Assembly: GCA_035325905.1 (NCBI GenBank)
Contig: DAOKYY010000052.1
Span: forward strand, 1-25,249
DNA length: 25,249 nucleotides
DNA from: DYGX01 sp035325905
GTDB lineage: Bacteria > Chloroflexota > Anaerolineae > Aggregatilineales > Aggregatilineaceae
Reading direction: 5' to 3'
The notes under the pieces were generated by a model. It saw only the letters and a program-made list of their open reading frames with translations, ran no database searches and had not been told where the DNA came from. The translations under genes were made by a program, and so were the position numbers. Below, piece after piece: positions 1-8,965 of the stretch. The number at the start of each line of letters is the position of its first letter. The stretch's first letter is position 1.

Positions 1-118
1 CCCCAGAACGAGGGAAGGAAAAGAGCCGGACGGACTCCCCTTCCCTCATTTGGGGGCAAGGGGCCGGGGGATGGGGGGCTTTTCTCGGACGCAAATGCAT
101 AACAGGCCCTAGCACCGC
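1..118. repeat. G-rich intergenic palindromic spacer
   Basis: Non-coding stretch downstream of the first sensor kinase gene (minus strand). The arms GAGGGAAGG (10-18) and CCTTCCCTC (39-47) are perfect inverted repeats, flanked by CCCCA (1-5) and TGGGG (51-55), so an imperfect hairpin spanning 1-55 is possible. A run of G-rich sequence follows (about 51-78). It resembles the dispersed palindromic spacers common in large G+C-rich genomes, but only one copy is visible here. At 96-113 lies TGCATAACAGGCCCTAGC, which matches 17 of 18 bases (inverted) of the arm of the palindromic element near 10280. No T-tract follows the hairpin on either strand, so I do not call it a terminator. Confidence 0.4.
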
Positions 119-3100
119 CTATTCGGCCTCAGCCTCCCAGTCGTCCGATAGCTCCCATTCGGGGATGTTGACTGCCGGTAGGGTGAAGACAAAGCGCGCG
201 CCGCCGTCCGGCGCGTCCTCGATCCAGATTCGCCCGCCGTGCGCCTCAACCGCCAGCCGGCAGAAGGCCAGCCCCAGACCGGTCCCACGCCGCCGCCCTT
301 GCCGCGTCTCCAGCTGCGTGAAGCGGTTGAACAACCGCTCCTTATCCTCGTCAGGGATGCCCGGCCCGTTGTCCTCGACGGTGATCTGGACCATCGGCTC
401 GGCGCCTTCACCGGCTGGCAGCGGCGCGGCGCGCACGATGATGTATCCCTCGGCAGGCGTGAACTTGGTCGCGTTATCGACCAGGTTGAGCAGCACGCGT
501 TCCACCTTCTCCTCGTCCACGTACAGCGCGGGCAGGCCGGCGCGCAGGTCGGCGCGCAGGTGGATCGCCAGGTCCTCGGCCAGCGGCGCGTACTCCTCGA
601 TCACCGCCCGGCAGACGGACGGAAAGAGCACCGGCTCGCGCTCCAGCTTCATCACGCCGTTCTCCAGCTTGGCGATGTCAAGCAGCGAATCGACCAGGCC
701 CAGCATCTTGCGCACCGCCCGCCCGGAGGTGTCGGTCGTCTGGACGACGGTCTCGCCCAGCGCGCCATGCCCGCTCGCTACGTCGCGCAGCAGCTTAAGG
801 CCGGTCGAGATCGCGGTCAGCGGGCCGCGCAGATCATGCACGATCATGCGGCTGAGGTCTTCGCGCGCCTGGGCCAGCTCGCGCTCGCGCGTCATGTCGC
901 TGAACACCAGCAGCACGCCGATCGTCGCGCCGGGGCCGTCGCGCACCGGCACGACTACGCGGTCGATCCAGCGCGGGCGCGGCGCCGATACCTCGTAGCT
1001 GGTGCGGCTGCCATCCTGAAGCGACGCATCCCAGGTCCCTTCTTCGAGCGTCGCGACCAGCCGCGCCAGCCCCTCTCCCTTGAACCCAAATCGATCGGCC
1101 AGCGCCAGCGCCGGGTCACGCACCAGCGCACTGACCGGCCGCCCCAGCAGCGCCGCCGGGTCCAGCCCGAACAGCGTTTCGACGCGCGGGTTCGCCAGCG
1201 CAAACCGCCCGGCGGCGTCGATCAGCACAACCGCTTCCTTCATGCTGTCGAGGATGATCTGGAGCCGGTCGCGCTCGATCTCAATCCGCTGGAACAGGCG
1301 CGCGTTGTCGATGGCGATCCGCGCCTGGGTGGCAAGCTGCATTACGAATGACTGATCGTCATCGTCGTAGAAGTTGGGGCGGTCGCTGCCGAGCACGATC
1401 ACGCCCAGCACATCGTCGCCGCGCACGATCGGGACGTTGAGCTGCGCGCGCGTCCCTTCGACCAGCGGGATGTATTCGGCTTCGTGGATCGTGTCCGGGA
1501 TCAGCGTCGGGTAGCCGGTCTGGTAGGTGTAGGCAATCGCCCCGGCCAGGATGCTGATCGGGTCGAAATGGGCCAGATCGAGGCCCCGGCTGGCGACCAG
1601 TCGCGGCGGCGCGCCGCGCCGTGACGCGCGCAGCAGCAGCGCCCCGCTCTGCGAGCCGGTCGCCTCCGCCGCGCGGTTGAGCACCAGCTGGAACAGCCGG
1701 TTGAGGTCCAGCATGGCGGCCAGCTCGCGACTGATCTCGGCCAGCGCGAAAAGCTGATCGACACGGCGTTGGAGCGCCTCGTGGGTCCGGGTGAAAAGCT
1801 GGGCGTTGCGCAGCGCCAGCCCCGCCTGGCTGGCGAAATTGCGCAGCAGCTCGATCAGGTCCGGGCTGAACGCGCGCGGCTCGTCGTAATAGCACACCAG
1901 CACGCCGAGCAGGTCATCGCCCTTGCGCAGCAGGAACTCGATCCAGGCGCGCTTGCCTTCGGCGTCGAGGCGGGGCCTCAGGTGCCGGGCGCGGCGGTCG
2001 GTGTGCACGTCGCTGACAATCAGCGGCTGGCGGCGGCGCACCAGGTCATCCACTACCAGCAGCAGCGGATCGGGCGGCGCGGTCGCGAAGCGGTCGCTCA
2101 GCCCGCGCTGGCGGACCAGCACCAGCTCATGCGTCGTGCCTTCCGGCCACAAATACAGGGCCATCGCGTCACACGATCCGACGGCCTGCGCTGACGCGCT
2201 GATCAGGTCAAGCATAGGTTGAACTTCGAGCGTCCCGCTGAGCGTGGACGCGACATTGTTCAGCAGCGCCAGCCGCTGCGCGCGGTCTTCGGCCTGCGCG
2301 TCGAGGCGCGCGTTGGTCGCGACGACCCCCACCTGCGCCGACAGCGTGCCAAGCAGCTCCATGTCGCCGGTCGTGAAGCGCCGCGCCGGGTCCTCAGAAG
2401 TGACCGCCAGGCAGCCCAGCACCCGGTCCGCCGCCAGCAGCGGCACGCCCATCCACGATTCGACCGCCTCGTCCGGCGCGGCAAGCTGGAGCGTCCGGGC
2501 GCGCGCGGCCACCTGGTCCGCGATCAGCAGCGGCGCGCGCTCGCGGATGACGTGATCGAGCAGGCCGGAGCCGAGCGGGCGCGGCTCGCCGGAAACCACC
2601 GGGCCGCCGCGCTGCACGCGCAGCACGCGCACCCGTTGCTGATCCGGCTCCAACAGGGCGACTTCGCAGCGCGACGCGTCAAGCAGCGTCAGCGCCTGCT
2701 GCGCGACCAGCTTCAGCAAGTCGTCGAGCGGCAGCGCGGTGGAGATCGCGCGGCTGACCGTCGAGAGCGACGACAGCTCATCGACCTGCTGGCGCAGTCG
2801 CAGCCGGGCGTCGGTCGTCAGGCGGATCGCCAGCACGAAAATGAGCAGATTGCCGATCACCAGGGCAAACACGCCGGCCCCGAGCGCGTGATAGGCGACG
2901 GCGCCGAGCGGGGCGAGCGGCAGCGGCAGCAGCGTGATCGCGACCAGCGCCGGCAGCTCGGCTTCGCCCGGCCCGCGCCACCCCCGCCCGATCAGCAGCC
3001 GCTCAAGCGTCCGCAGGCCAACCGCGACCAGCACGTACCCACCGGCCAGGCCCGCCAGCGGCAGCGCGTCCGCTTCCGAAAGGGCGCGCAGCGGCAGCGT

Positions 3101-3520
3101 CCCATCCAGCGCCTGATACAGCGCCCCGCCCGCGAACGCGCCGAGCACCAGCCGGGCCGCGCCGAGCAGGAAATGATGCGCCAGCGTCACGCGCTCGACT
3201 GCGTCGCGCCGGGCGGGGAGCAGCCGCGCCAGCCACAGCGCGTGACCCGCCGCGCTGCCCGACGCAATGCACCACAGCGCCTCGGCAGGCGACGCGCCCG
3301 CGCCCAGGGTCAGGTAGGCCAGCAGCACGCCGGTCATGGCCGGAGACACAAGGCCGCGCGCGGTGCGCCGCCCCAGATTGATCAGCAGCGCGATCAGCGC
3401 GGCGAAGAAAAACCACTCGGCGAGATCGTCAGGCATGGGGGCAGGCCGCGCCAGCAGAAGAAACAGCGCCGCCAGCGCCGCCGCCCAGGCTAGCCCGCCC
3501 GTCCGAAGCAACTTGCCCAT
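119..3520 (-). CDS. Membrane-anchored multi-GAF/PAS sensor histidine kinase (1133 aa)
   Basis: Hybrid-free sensor kinase expected to autophosphorylate on His and pass the phosphate to an unlinked response regulator. Residues 1 to about 240 are hydrophobic with several membrane segments. Three GAF-like domains follow (about 255-410, 415-580, 590-750), each introduced by a helix of the type LSSLSTVSRAIS, then a PAS domain (about 755-875). The HisKA H-box is MIVHDLRGPLT with phospho-acceptor H895. The HATPase domain has an N-box NLVDNATKFTP (about 1013), G1 DNGPGIP (about 1050) and G2 GTGLGLAF (about 1082). There is no receiver or output domain. The ATG start lacks a strong Shine-Dalgarno site. 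It lies 147 bp downstream of a second kinase of the same architecture. Ligands of the GAF domains cannot be read from the sequence. Confidence 0.93.
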   Translation of the reverse strand: MGKLLRTGGLAWAAALAALFLLLARPAPMPDDLAEWFFFAALIALLINLGRRTARGLVSPAMTGVLLAYLTLGAGASPAEALWCIASGSAAGHALWLARLLPARRDAVERVTLAHHFLLGAARLVLGAFAGGALYQALDGTLPLRALSEADALPLAGLAGGYVLVAVGLRTLERLLIGRGWRGPGEAELPALVAITLLPLPLAPLGAVAYHALGAGVFALVIGNLLIFVLAIRLTTDARLRLRQQVDELSSLSTVSRAISTALPLDDLLKLVAQQALTLLDASRCEVALLEPDQQRVRVLRVQRGGPVVSGEPRPLGSGLLDHVIRERAPLLIADQVAARARTLQLAAPDEAVESWMGVPLLAADRVLGCLAVTSEDPARRFTTGDMELLGTLSAQVGVVATNARLDAQAEDRAQRLALLNNVASTLSGTLEVQPMLDLISASAQAVGSCDAMALYLWPEGTTHELVLVRQRGLSDRFATAPPDPLLLVVDDLVRRRQPLIVSDVHTDRRARHLRPRLDAEGKRAWIEFLLRKGDDLLGVLVCYYDEPRAFSPDLIELLRNFASQAGLALRNAQLFTRTHEALQRRVDQLFALAEISRELAAMLDLNRLFQLVLNRAAEATGSQSGALLLRASRRGAPPRLVASRGLDLAHFDPISILAGAIAYTYQTGYPTLIPDTIHEAEYIPLVEGTRAQLNVPIVRGDDVLGVIVLGSDRPNFYDDDDQSFVMQLATQARIAIDNARLFQRIEIERDRLQIILDSMKEAVVLIDAAGRFALANPRVETLFGLDPAALLGRPVSALVRDPALALADRFGFKGEGLARLVATLEEGTWDASLQDGSRTSYEVSAPRPRWIDRVVVPVRDGPGATIGVLLVFSDMTRERELAQAREDLSRMIVHDLRGPLTAISTGLKLLRDVASGHGALGETVVQTTDTSGRAVRKMLGLVDSLLDIAKLENGVMKLEREPVLFPSVCRAVIEEYAPLAEDLAIHLRADLRAGLPALYVDEEKVERVLLNLVDNATKFTPAEGYIIVRAAPLPAGEGAEPMVQITVEDNGPGIPDEDKERLFNRFTQLETRQGRRRGTGLGLAFCRLAVEAHGGRIWIEDAPDGGARFVFTLPAVNIPEWELSDDWEAEAE

Positions 3521-3667
3521 CCCGGAGTATCCCGCCTACCCTTCGGCCCGCTTCTTCGCGCCATCATACCCAAGAATGGCGCCCGAAAAAAAGCGAATCC
3601 GTAGCTCTTTAACTGTATCACGGGAAAGCGTTTTGCGGCGGCGCCTGAGGTGAATTTTTCGCGAATT
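3521..3667. promoter_or_regulatory. Spacer between the two kinase genes, possible minus-strand promoter
   Basis: This 147-bp gap is more A+T-rich than its surroundings. On the minus strand there is a possible -10 TATGAT (3568-3563) lying in the loop of a 7-bp inverted repeat, GCGCCAT (3558-3564) and ATGGCGC (3576-3582), with a T-run further upstream in place of a good -35. A second candidate -10, GATACT (3531-3526), sits so close to the ATG that it would give a nearly leaderless mRNA. The inverted repeat could be an operator. Neither promoter call is strong. Confidence 0.3.
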
Positions 3668-6541
3668 CTACGCCGGTGTGTCCTGAAGCAGATCATGGCC
3701 GTCGAGCAGCGCCGCCGGCGTGCGGGGTGCGGGTCGCCTGGCGGGCGACAGCGAGAAGTGGAACGCCGCCCCGCCCAGAGCCGCATCATCGTCCACCCAG
3801 ATCTGGCCGCCATGCGCCTCGATGACCAGCTTGCAGAAAGTCAGGCCCAGGCCAGAGCCTTTGTGCCCGCGCAGCACCGGGTGATCAAGCTGGGTGAACT
3901 TGTCGAAGATCGCGCCGCGCTCGCCGGCCGGGATGCCAGGGCCGGAGTCGCAGACCGAGACGCACACCGTGTCGCCGCCCTGCATCCGCTCCGCATGGAC
4001 TAACACGGAGCCGTGCGCCGGGGTGTGTCGCAGCGCGTTGTCGAGCAGGTTGACCAGCACGCGGTGAATCTGCTCGCCGTCAATCCAAACCGGCGGCAGG
4101 TCGTCGGGCAGATGCGTGTCAATCGTGATCCCGGCTTCGAGCGCCAGGCTGAGCACCGAGGCGTAGGCGCTATCCACCACGTCGCGCAGGCGATAGGCGC
4201 CCAGATCGAGCGCGATCCGGTTCTGTTCCAGCCGCGCGATGTCCAGCAGCGACTCGACCAGGCGCAGCATAGTCTCGCCGCTGGCGGAAGCGATGCTGAT
4301 CACTTCGCGCATCACCAGGCGATCAACTGACTCCTCCGCCAGCAGATCGTCGAGCAGCGTCAGGCTGCTGATGATCGCGGTCAGCGGGCTGCGCAAGTCG
4401 TGCACGATCATGCTGCTGAGTTCCTGGCGCAGGTCGTCTAGCCTGCGCTCCTCGGTGATGTCGTGCCAGACCAGCATCCAGCCGATCACCGTCTCGCCGC
4501 GCTCATCCAGCACCGGCGAGCCGGTCTCGTCAATCGTGCGCGGGCCGCTCTCGCGCTGCTGCACGAACTGGCGGCGCATCACGCGGGTTGGATCGCGCAT
4601 CACTTCCTGCAAATAGCGCCGCAGCTCGGGCAGCGTGTGACCCGTCAGCGCCTTAACCCGCGCCGGGCGCTGCGCGCGCAGCCAGTCGATGTAGCTGCGC
4701 CCTTGCGCCTCGGCGAGAGGCTGCTCCAGCATATCTTCCGCCGCGCGGTTGGCGCGCAGCAAGCGCCCTTCCAGATCAAACAGCAGCATCCCCTCGCGCG
4801 TGGAGTCGAGGATGGCCTGCAACTGATCGCGCCCGGCGCGGATCGCTTCATTCAGGCGGATGCTCTCGACCGCGACCGCCGCCTGCGTCGCGATCACCTC
4901 CAGCGCCTGAACTTCGTTGGGCGTGTAGTAGTGCGAGTCCGTGATGAGCGCGTCGAGCACGCCGAGCGTGTGGTCGCCGCGCCGGATCGGGACGCAGGCG
5001 CGCGCCTCGAAGTCGCGCAGCGGCATGAACAGGTGATAGGCGGGCAGCGTGCCCGCATCGACCGAATAATAGGGCTGGCCGCTCTGCGCCGCCTGCCACA
5101 CGAAGTCATCGGGATCGCCGGACAGCGGGCACCCCTCTGTCTGAGCGCCAGCCAGCCGCGCGCCGCCCGTCTCGCCGCCATCGCTGATCCAGTACAAAAA
5201 AGCGCACTCGGCGTGCAGCGCGCCGGTCACGTAACGCAGGATCGTCTCGGCGACCGTCTCCAGCCGGGTGGCCGCCAGCAGCTGCGTCGAGATCCGGCGC
5301 AGGCTGACCAGCGTCTCGATCTGGCGGCGGCGGTCGGTGAACAGCCGCGCATTCTCGATGGCGATCGCCGCGTGCTCGGCCAGCGTGCCGACAAAGCGCA
5401 TGTGCGCCTCGGTAAACGCGTTCGAGCGCGGATCTTCGAAGACGAGCAGGCCAATCGGACGCCCCTCGCGCATAATCGGCACGCATAGCTCAGAGCGCAT
5501 CCCGTCGAACAGGGGCACGCCGCCCGGCTCGGCCAGCACATCCCCGGTCACAAACGGCCGGTGCTCGCGCAGCACGCGGCCGGTCAGGCCCTGCGAGACG
5601 TGCCCCATAATCGGCAGCTCTGGCTGTGCGCCGCTCTGGTCAAGCATGGCGACCAGCATAAACCGCTCGTCATCCAGCGCCAGGCCACAGCAGCCGATGG
5701 CAGCGTCGATCGCGGACATGGCGGCGGCCACCACGTCGTTGATAATCGTCTCCAAGTCCAACGTGGCCGACATATGGCGCGAGATGACTTCGATCGCGCT
5801 TAGCTCAATCACGCGCTCGCGCAATGACGCATCGGCCCGCGAGTAGGTCTGCGCGTTCTGGAGCGCGACCGCCGCCTGGTGGATCATCCCCTCGACCAGG
5901 CGTTGGGCGCCGGGCAATTCGCGCTCGGCGGGCTGATCCCACAGGACGGCCAGCCCAACCGGGCGCTCCCGCGCGACCAGCGGCAGCGCCGACGCCCGGT
6001 GCGCGCCGCCGTCCAGAGCCAGGGTGATCGGACGCGGGCTGCCCAGCGACTCCACCAGGGCCGCGTGATGCGTTTCGAGCAGGCGCTGAGCCTGGTCAGC
6101 GACCTCTGGCGGGTGGTAAGCCAGCCGGTGAAGCGTGTTGTTTTCGGGGTTCCACTCGTAGAGCGCCACGGCGCGAGCCGACGCCGCGCGGTGCAGCCGC
6201 TGGACGACGCTGGCCGCCAGGGCCGGAATGTCCAGCGTCGCGCTGAACTCGCGCGAGCTGTTCACCAGCGCCTGTAACTCGGCGCTGAGGGTTTGTGTCT
6301 CATGGAAAAGGCGATCGTGGCTTGGGGGCTGCTCAGGCGCGAGCGGCCCGCGCCGCGCCGCTACCCGCACGCCGAGCGCCATACCTGCCACGGCGCTAAG
6401 CGCCGCCGCCAGCCAGGGGCGCGCGAGCGGCCAGACGTAGGCGATCCGAGTCACCAACAGCGCCGCCAGCAAACAAGCCGCCAGTGTAACCACTTGGCGG
6501 CGCGGGAGTTTCAGCCGTGATAATTCGGGACCAGGGTTCAT
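3668..6541 (-). CDS. Membrane-anchored multi-GAF/PAS sensor histidine kinase (957 aa)
   Basis: Second sensor kinase, with the same plan as its downstream neighbour but a shorter membrane part. Two hydrophobic segments lie in residues 17-60, without the large polytopic domain. Three GAF-like domains follow (about 100-230, 245-400, 412-560), then a PAS domain (about 572-690). The HisKA H-box is MIVHDLRSPLT with H714. The HATPase has an N-box NLLDNALRHTP (about 832), G1 DSGPGIP (about 865) and G2 GSGLGLTF (about 895). The C-terminal tail after the kinase core is short and Pro/Ala-rich. It is divergent from the hydrolase gene at 6767. The chosen ATG has no clear ribosome binding site, so the exact start is uncertain. 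Signal and partner regulator are unknown. Confidence 0.93.
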   Translation of the reverse strand: MNPGPELSRLKLPRRQVVTLAACLLAALLVTRIAYVWPLARPWLAAALSAVAGMALGVRVAARRGPLAPEQPPSHDRLFHETQTLSAELQALVNSSREFSATLDIPALAASVVQRLHRAASARAVALYEWNPENNTLHRLAYHPPEVADQAQRLLETHHAALVESLGSPRPITLALDGGAHRASALPLVARERPVGLAVLWDQPAERELPGAQRLVEGMIHQAAVALQNAQTYSRADASLRERVIELSAIEVISRHMSATLDLETIINDVVAAAMSAIDAAIGCCGLALDDERFMLVAMLDQSGAQPELPIMGHVSQGLTGRVLREHRPFVTGDVLAEPGGVPLFDGMRSELCVPIMREGRPIGLLVFEDPRSNAFTEAHMRFVGTLAEHAAIAIENARLFTDRRRQIETLVSLRRISTQLLAATRLETVAETILRYVTGALHAECAFLYWISDGGETGGARLAGAQTEGCPLSGDPDDFVWQAAQSGQPYYSVDAGTLPAYHLFMPLRDFEARACVPIRRGDHTLGVLDALITDSHYYTPNEVQALEVIATQAAVAVESIRLNEAIRAGRDQLQAILDSTREGMLLFDLEGRLLRANRAAEDMLEQPLAEAQGRSYIDWLRAQRPARVKALTGHTLPELRRYLQEVMRDPTRVMRRQFVQQRESGPRTIDETGSPVLDERGETVIGWMLVWHDITEERRLDDLRQELSSMIVHDLRSPLTAIISSLTLLDDLLAEESVDRLVMREVISIASASGETMLRLVESLLDIARLEQNRIALDLGAYRLRDVVDSAYASVLSLALEAGITIDTHLPDDLPPVWIDGEQIHRVLVNLLDNALRHTPAHGSVLVHAERMQGGDTVCVSVCDSGPGIPAGERGAIFDKFTQLDHPVLRGHKGSGLGLTFCKLVIEAHGGQIWVDDDAALGGAAFHFSLSPARRPAPRTPAALLDGHDLLQDTPA

Positions 6542-6766
6542 ACAGAGCGGTCGGTTCGCGGACCGTGGGCACCCCCTACCCTCGGCGGCGCATGTTACAG
6601 CCCGACAAGCGACTTCTCCTTCATTAAGACTTTATCACACAAGCGTTGTCATCACAATAATGTAAATTTCGCTGAAGCTTACAGGCATCCCCGGCGGCGT
6701 CTCCTCCCGGCGAACCCCCGGCATTCCGGCTGGTCACGCAGCGCGCCGGCTGCTTATAATGGCAGT
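6542..6766. promoter_or_regulatory. Divergent intergenic region, with a plus promoter TGGTCA-18-TATAAT
   Basis: This 225-bp region separates the kinase gene (minus) from the hydrolase gene (plus). The plus-strand promoter has TATAAT at 6755-6760 and a weak -35 TGGTCA at 6731-6736 with an 18-bp spacer. The stretch 6620-6680 is distinctly A+T-rich. On the minus strand it holds GATAAA (6636-6631) and TTGTGA (6657-6652), too close together (15 bp) for a confident call. No RNA gene was recognised. Confidence 0.55.
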
Positions 6767-7693
6767 ATGAGAACTATGCCTGCTTTCTACCACGCGGAAG
6801 ATGTCGGCACGCTCTACGTGCCCCGGACCGAGGCGGCAATCGACGCCGGACTCGCGAGCAATCAGCCCCCTGCCAGCGACGACGGGCGGCGCATTCTGCT
6901 GTTGCTGGTCGATCCCCAGGTGGACTTCATCCACACCGACGGCGCGCTGAGCGTGCCGGGCGCGGTGGACGACACGCGCCGGACCATCGAGTGGATTTTT
7001 CGGCACAGCGAGCAAATCACCACGATCGCCGCCTCGCTCGACAGCCATGTTCCCGCGCAGATCTTCTACCCGACCTGGTGGGTAAACGCCGAAGGCCGCA
7101 ACCCGGCGCCCTACACCGTGATCTCCTGCGACGAAGTCGACCGGGGCGTGTGGCAGCCGGTCTACGAGCCGCAGTGGTCGGTGCGCTATGTCCACGAGCT
7201 GGAAACCGACGCCAAAAAGCAGCTGATGATCTGGCCTTATCACACCATGATCGGGACGCTCGGCCACGCCATCACCCCGGCGCTGTACGAGGCGATCGCG
7301 TTCCATGCCGCCGCGCGCGCCTCCGAGCCGGACTTCTTGCACAAGGGGATGATCGCGAAGACCGAATTTTACTCGATGCTGGAGCCAGAGGTCAAAGTGG
7401 TGGGCGAGCCACAGGGCGATCTCAACGTCGAATTTCTAAAGAACCTGATGAGCTATGACCGGATTTACATCGCCGGGCAGGCCAAGAGCCACTGCGTGCT
7501 GGAGACGATCACCTCGGTCGTGCGTCACACGCACGCCAAGCCTGAAGCCCTCAGCAAGTGGTACGTGCTGATCGACTGCATGTCGTCGGTCCGGCACCCG
7601 CAGATCGACTTCGACGCGCTGGCGAACCAATACTTCGAGAGCTTCGCGCAGCGCGGTCTGAACGTGGTCCGCTCAACCGATCCGCTTGACTAA
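6767..7693 (+). CDS. Nicotinamidase/isochorismatase-family cysteine hydrolase
   Basis: A 308-residue member of the isochorismatase-like hydrolase fold, closest in motif pattern to nicotinamidases. Visible features are the catalytic Asp in VDPQVDF (D49), the metal-site pair in SLDSH (D92, H94) with a further His in WPYHT (H158), the catalytic Lys in HKG (K193) and the nucleophilic Cys in AKSHCV (C243). At 308 aa it is longer than typical PncA (about 200 aa); the extra residues are at the N-terminus and between the metal site and the Lys. Expected chemistry is hydrolysis of an amide such as nicotinamide, but the substrate cannot be fixed from sequence. Start ATG 6767 lies only 7 nt after the -10 box, so the mRNA may be leaderless; ATG 6776 is the alternative. 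It stands alone and converges on the methyltransferase gene. Confidence 0.85.
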   Translation: MRTMPAFYHAEDVGTLYVPRTEAAIDAGLASNQPPASDDGRRILLLLVDPQVDFIHTDGALSVPGAVDDTRRTIEWIFRHSEQITTIAASLDSHVPAQIFYPTWWVNAEGRNPAPYTVISCDEVDRGVWQPVYEPQWSVRYVHELETDAKKQLMIWPYHTMIGTLGHAITPALYEAIAFHAAARASEPDFLHKGMIAKTEFYSMLEPEVKVVGEPQGDLNVEFLKNLMSYDRIYIAGQAKSHCVLETITSVVRHTHAKPEALSKWYVLIDCMSSVRHPQIDFDALANQYFESFAQRGLNVVRSTDPLD

Positions 7694-7708
7694 CGGGCGC
7701 GTGGCGCG

Positions 7709-8449
7709 TCAAACGGTCTTCTCGACCACCAGCAGGTGGGACAGCGCCAGCACGCGCAGCGGCGTGCGCTCGGCCAGGTAAAGCGCGTCGCGCAGCCAGC
7801 GCCCGGCGTGGGGGTAGCGATAGATGATGTTGTCGTAGCCGCCGAAGATGCGGCTGTGGTGCACGATCCGCACCGGCAGCCCGTCGAACAGCCGCCGCAG
7901 CCCGCGCGCGGTGTAGGCGCGCACGTGCGGCGCCAGCCGGTTCCGCCAGCGGTCGGGCAGGTAGTTGATCAGCGGGATATTCCCGAAGCGGTATTCCCCG
8001 CGCCGGTACCAGCCGTGTTGCTCGACCGGGTACCAGCGGTTCGGGCAGAACAGCACGATCCGCCCGCCGGGGCGCAGCACGCGCACCATCTCCGCAACGG
8101 CGGCGCGGTCGTCCTGCACGTGCTCGATCACCTCATTCGAGATCACCACATCGAAATAATCTGAGCGGTAGGGTGCGGCTTCGGCGGCGGCGACCAGCGC
8201 GTGGGGTATGTCGCGCCGGGCGAATTCGATGCGCTCCAGCTCGATGTCGAACGCTTCAACGCAGAGCGAAAAACGACGGCGGATCTGGCTGCTGTACGCG
8301 CCCAGGCCGCAGCCGGCTTCGAGCACGCACGCGCCGCGCAGGTCGGCCCAGTGATTGATCATGCGCAGGCGGCGCTCCTGCCCGTCGCGCCAGACATAGC
8401 TCGGCTCGCCGCGCGCGGCGGCGAGATGCGAAGGCGTGTGCGCGCTCAC
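7709..8449 (-). CDS. Class I SAM-dependent methyltransferase (246 aa)
   Basis: Cytoplasmic methyltransferase of the Methyltransf_11 type. SAM-binding motif I is VLEAGCGLG (residues 42-50), an acidic residue ends strand 2 (about FDIE, 67-70), and the post-motif region is YFDVVISNEVIEHV (98-111) with the proline-containing loop VLRPGGRIVLF (124-134). The C-terminal third is rich in Trp, Tyr and Arg and probably forms the acceptor site. The pattern is like methyltransferases acting on lipids, quinone precursors or sugars, but I cannot name the substrate. GTG is the start, 3 nt after the stop of the upstream acetyltransferase gene, with a weak AAGGCG site inside that gene. It is the last gene of a three-gene minus-strand cluster. 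Confidence 0.85.
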   Translation of the reverse strand: MSAHTPSHLAAARGEPSYVWRDGQERRLRMINHWADLRGACVLEAGCGLGAYSSQIRRRFSLCVEAFDIELERIEFARRDIPHALVAAAEAAPYRSDYFDVVISNEVIEHVQDDRAAVAEMVRVLRPGGRIVLFCPNRWYPVEQHGWYRRGEYRFGNIPLINYLPDRWRNRLAPHVRAYTARGLRRLFDGLPVRIVHHSRIFGGYDNIIYRYPHAGRWLRDALYLAERTPLRVLALSHLLVVEKTV

Positions 8450-8452
8450 CGG

Positions 8453-8965
8453 CTACGCCTTATCGCGCAGGCGCGCCATCAGGTAGGCGTCCACATAGCG
8501 GCCATCGCGGAACGCGTAGTCGCGCAGCGTCCCCTCGATCTCGAACCCGAACTTGCGATAGAGCGCCAGCGCCGGCTCGTTGTCGGTGTAGACGGTCAGC
8601 TCCAGCCGGGTGATCGCCAGCCAGCGCTCGGCCAGCGTCACCGCCGCTTCGAGCAGCGCCGCCCCGATGCCCTGTCCCTGGTAGCTGTCGTGGACCATCA
8701 TGCCGAGGTGCGCCATGTGCGCCTGCCGCCCGCGGCTGAAGTGAAGCCCCAGCGTTCCGACCACGCGCCCCTCTACCACCGCGACCAGCACACGTATATC
8801 TGGGCGCGGGTTTTCGATGCGATCGCGGATCGCGTCGCGCGACTGGTACGGGAGCTGAAGCGTCCCGGCGACCACGCGCTCGCCTTCGAAGATCGCGGCG
8901 ACATCCTCCCAATCCTCGGCTTCCTGCCCGCGAATGATCACCGGGCGGTGGGCACGCTTGGTCAT
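8453..8965 (-). CDS. GNAT-family N-acetyltransferase (170 aa)
   Basis: Acetyl-CoA-dependent acyltransferase of the GNAT superfamily. The pyrophosphate-binding loop is canonical: QGQGIG at residues 96-101, followed by the ALLEAAV helix. The C-terminal part holds the typical NEPALALYRKFGFEIEG region. An in-frame start further upstream (9010) exists, but I chose ATG 8963-8965 because it overlaps the upstream gene's TGA as ATGA and gives an N-terminus starting at the first GNAT strand. It is clearly paralogous to the upstream gene: both share an ELPY or QLPY plus RDR[FI]xNP pattern. The pattern resembles RimJ/RimL or phosphinothricin-type enzymes, and the substrate is unknown. Confidence 0.87.
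   Translation of the reverse strand: MTKRAHRPVIIRGQEAEDWEDVAAIFEGERVVAGTLQLPYQSRDAIRDRIENPRPDIRVLVAVVEGRVVGTLGLHFSRGRQAHMAHLGMMVHDSYQGQGIGAALLEAAVTLAERWLAITRLELTVYTDNEPALALYRKFGFEIEGTLRDYAFRDGRYVDAYLMARLRDKA

Noticed and set aside
2219..3493. A 424-codon plus-strand open frame opposite the first kinase
   Set aside because: Gln/Arg-rich shadow of the kinase's membrane and GAF region with no domain features.
3558..3582. Terminator for the upstream kinase gene
   Set aside because: The 7-bp inverted repeat has its T-run upstream of the stem on the minus strand, the wrong side for intrinsic termination.
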